DNA from: Flavobacterium sp.
Lineage (GTDB): Bacteria; Bacteroidota; Bacteroidia; Flavobacteriales; Flavobacteriaceae
DNA length: 64,000 nucleotides
Assembly: GCA_015234525.1 (NCBI GenBank)
Contig: JADGMX010000041.1
Location: forward strand, 349,890 to 413,889
Direction of reading: 5' to 3'
Positions within the stretch are counted from its first letter, which is position 1. Every line of letters begins with the position of its first letter. The notes beneath the pieces are model-generated. The model did not search any database and was not told the origin of the DNA. It worked only from the letters and a program-made list of their open reading frames with translations. This document shows positions 62,572-64,000 of this stretch, one piece after another. The position numbers were made by a program, and so were the translations under genes.

Positions 62572-64000
62572 ATGAGAAATCTTTATTATCTCGCTCTACT
62601 TGTGCTACTTTCAATTGTACCTACACAACAAGTATCTGCGCAAGGAAGCACTTTAGAAGATGCCGGACCGTTTTGTGCGGGCGGCGCCGGACTGACGTTT
62701 AATAACGGAACGAGTGGAACTGGAGCCCAATCCGGAATCGACTATGGATGTTTAGGATCCGAGCCCAATCCTGCGTGGTTCTTCCTCCAAATTGATGAAC
62801 CGGGTAACTTAACGTTCAACATTTCTCAAGTTTCAAATAACGGAACGCCCATCGACGTCGATTTTATCGCATGGGGACCTTTCCCGGTGTCAAATCCGTC
62901 GCCGGCAGATATTAACGCTGCGCCGGTTGTGGGTTGTAGTTATTCTACTGCCGCGACTGAGAATTTCAGTATAAATAACGCCGTTACAGGATCTTACTAT
63001 ATCGTATTAATTACCAATTACAACGGTGCGGCCGGGCAAATTACCCTCACGCAAACCGGCGGTAACGGAGGGACGAACTGCGATATCGTTTGTCCGCTTT
63101 CAATCGACGGTGGCGGTGTTCCTGCGTGTCCGGTTGCGATTTTGACTGCGGTCTACGATACCGGAACCACCGCAACTTACCAGTGGTATTTTAACGGAGC
63201 TCCGATTGCAGGAGCTACATCCGAAACCTATTTTGCAACTGCTCCGGGTGATTATTCGGTGGTAGTGAATAGTGATGGATGTGTGGCCGACGCAAGCGCG
63301 ATAACTACAGTACCGGCATCGGAGCCGGCGCCAACAACCGCGCCACCAATGAATCTTGCTGCATGCGATGAGCCGCTAATTTTTGATTTGACTGCAAACG
63401 ATCTTGCTCACTTTGGTCTCGATTCAGGAAACTGGAGTATTTCATATCACTTGACCGCTGAGGATGCTCAGTATGTTGTTAACCCTATTCAAAACCCTGG
63501 CGCATATCCGGGAACTGACGGACAAACCATTTATATAAGTATTCAGAATTTCACTGATCCATGTGTGACTGTCTTATCTTTTGATCTCAATATTTGTATT
63601 CCGGCTGTAGAACCACCGGCAATTAAGATTTGTGATAATTTGGCGCCGTTTGACAACGGTATCGCTCAATTCGACTTGTCAGTGCAGACTCCAATTGTAT
63701 TGGGTACAAACGCGGCTGCATCTTTCAATGTAACATATCATCTTTCATTAGCTGATGCTGAAAATGACGTAAACCCAATCGGCACTACATTTACAAATAC
63801 TGTAAATCCGCAAACAATTTACGTGAGAATGGAAGAGGTAGCATCTCCGGCTTCTTTCTCAACAACTTCATTTATTGTTCAAGCCTTCCTTGTTCCAACA
63901 ACACCAACTCAATCTAACATAGTTGAATGTGATTCGTATACGCTTCCGGGACTTCCGGCGGGAAGCACTTACCATTCAGAGTCTGGCGGTAGCCCGACGA
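62572..64000 (+). CDS. Large secreted Ig-like surface protein, N-terminal part
   Basis: The frame is open from ATG 62572 to the right edge (476 codons), so the gene is partial. It starts with a signal peptide (RNLYYLALLVLLSIVPTQQVSAQ), then a pre-peptidase-like beta domain (GLTFNNGTSGTGAQSG, WFFLQIDEPGNLTFNIS, VDFIAWGPFP), an Ig/PKD-like module (YQWYFNGAPIAGATSETY) and repeats of about 100 residues that each begin with a cysteine-containing start such as ACDEPLIFDLTAND and ICDNLAPFDNGIAQFDL. This is the layout of large type IX-secreted proteins with a type B sorting domain; the C-terminus is outside the window. A near-consensus -7 (TAAATTTC) lies at 62542-62549. Confidence 0.8.
   Translation, partial: MRNLYYLALLVLLSIVPTQQVSAQGSTLEDAGPFCAGGAGLTFNNGTSGTGAQSGIDYGCLGSEPNPAWFFLQIDEPGNLTFNISQVSNNGTPIDVDFIAWGPFPVSNPSPADINAAPVVGCSYSTAATENFSINNAVTGSYYIVLITNYNGAAGQITLTQTGGNGGTNCDIVCPLSIDGGGVPACPVAILTAVYDTGTTATYQWYFNGAPIAGATSETYFATAPGDYSVVVNSDGCVADASAITTVPASEPAPTTAPPMNLAACDEPLIFDLTANDLAHFGLDSGNWSISYHLTAEDAQYVVNPIQNPGAYPGTDGQTIYISIQNFTDPCVTVLSFDLNICIPAVEPPAIKICDNLAPFDNGIAQFDLSVQTPIVLGTNAAASFNVTYHLSLADAENDVNPIGTTFTNTVNPQTIYVRMEEVASPASFSTTSFIVQAFLVPTTPTQSNIVECDSYTLPGLPAGSTYHSESGGSPT

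Overview
The window reads as a contiguous chromosomal segment of a Flavobacterium-like member of the Bacteroidota (family Flavobacteriaceae). The clues are the gene families (DUF5606 and DUF349 proteins, fused SecDF, an OstA-like protein, type IX secretion 'type B' C-terminal domains), the absence of clear Shine-Dalgarno sites, and many start-proximal copies of the Bacteroidota -7 promoter element TAnnTTTG, two of them with a -33 TTG exactly 20 bases upstream. I see no rRNA, tRNA, transposase, phage gene or CRISPR array.

Layout. 1-3657: start of an ABC exporter, a CsbD-like stress protein, heme A synthase, CCA-adding enzyme and TsaC. 3790-11443: first glycan locus, with a CMP-nonulosonate synthetase fused to a HAD phosphatase, a short NeuB-type synthase, a sialyltransferase-like enzyme, GT4, Kdo-kinase-like, GT2 and GT9 genes (likely lipooligosaccharide core or its nonulosonate cap), ending in dapD. 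11495-33672: housekeeping genes (ruvX, mqo, FUSC permease, def, mazG, DUF349, aroE, TPR, class III aminotransferase, OstA-like, GH13 lipoprotein, purA, Fur-family regulator, relA/spoT, SpoU methyltransferase, TRIC channel). 33669-35468: a type IX secreted protein. 35586-44337: second glycan locus (GNAT, FdtB-like aminotransferase, Wzx flippase, acyltransferase, four glycosyltransferases, FdtA-like isomerase), apparently for a 3-acylamino-3,6-dideoxyhexose-containing O-antigen or exopolysaccharide. 44372-50252: orphan ftsE and a large TPR lipoprotein/periplasmic protein paired with a plug-less TonB-receptor-like barrel. 50587-64000: Gre-like protein, acyltransferase, gyrB, mdh, secDF, lgt-yidD-cysS, folE and the first 1.4 kb of a large secreted protein.

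How the genes fit together. Both glycan loci would feed the outer leaflet of the cell envelope; OstA-like, Wzx and ABC genes supply export functions, while SecDF and Lgt supply protein export and lipoprotein maturation for the surface and type IX substrates. The relA/spoT, Fur-family and purA genes form a same-strand stress and purine group.

The most unusual material is of four kinds: (i) a candidate 9-phosphate nonulosonic acid (sialic acid or KDN) pathway compressed into two genes; (ii) three families of dispersed intergenic repeats, including inverted copies bracketing aroE and mosaic 'word' arrays; (iii) eight of nine convergent gene pairs whose stop codons abut or overlap with no room for a terminator; (iv) face-to-face overlapping -7 elements forming a palindrome between two glycosyltransferase genes. 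All functional assignments are from sequence motifs read by eye; no database search was run.
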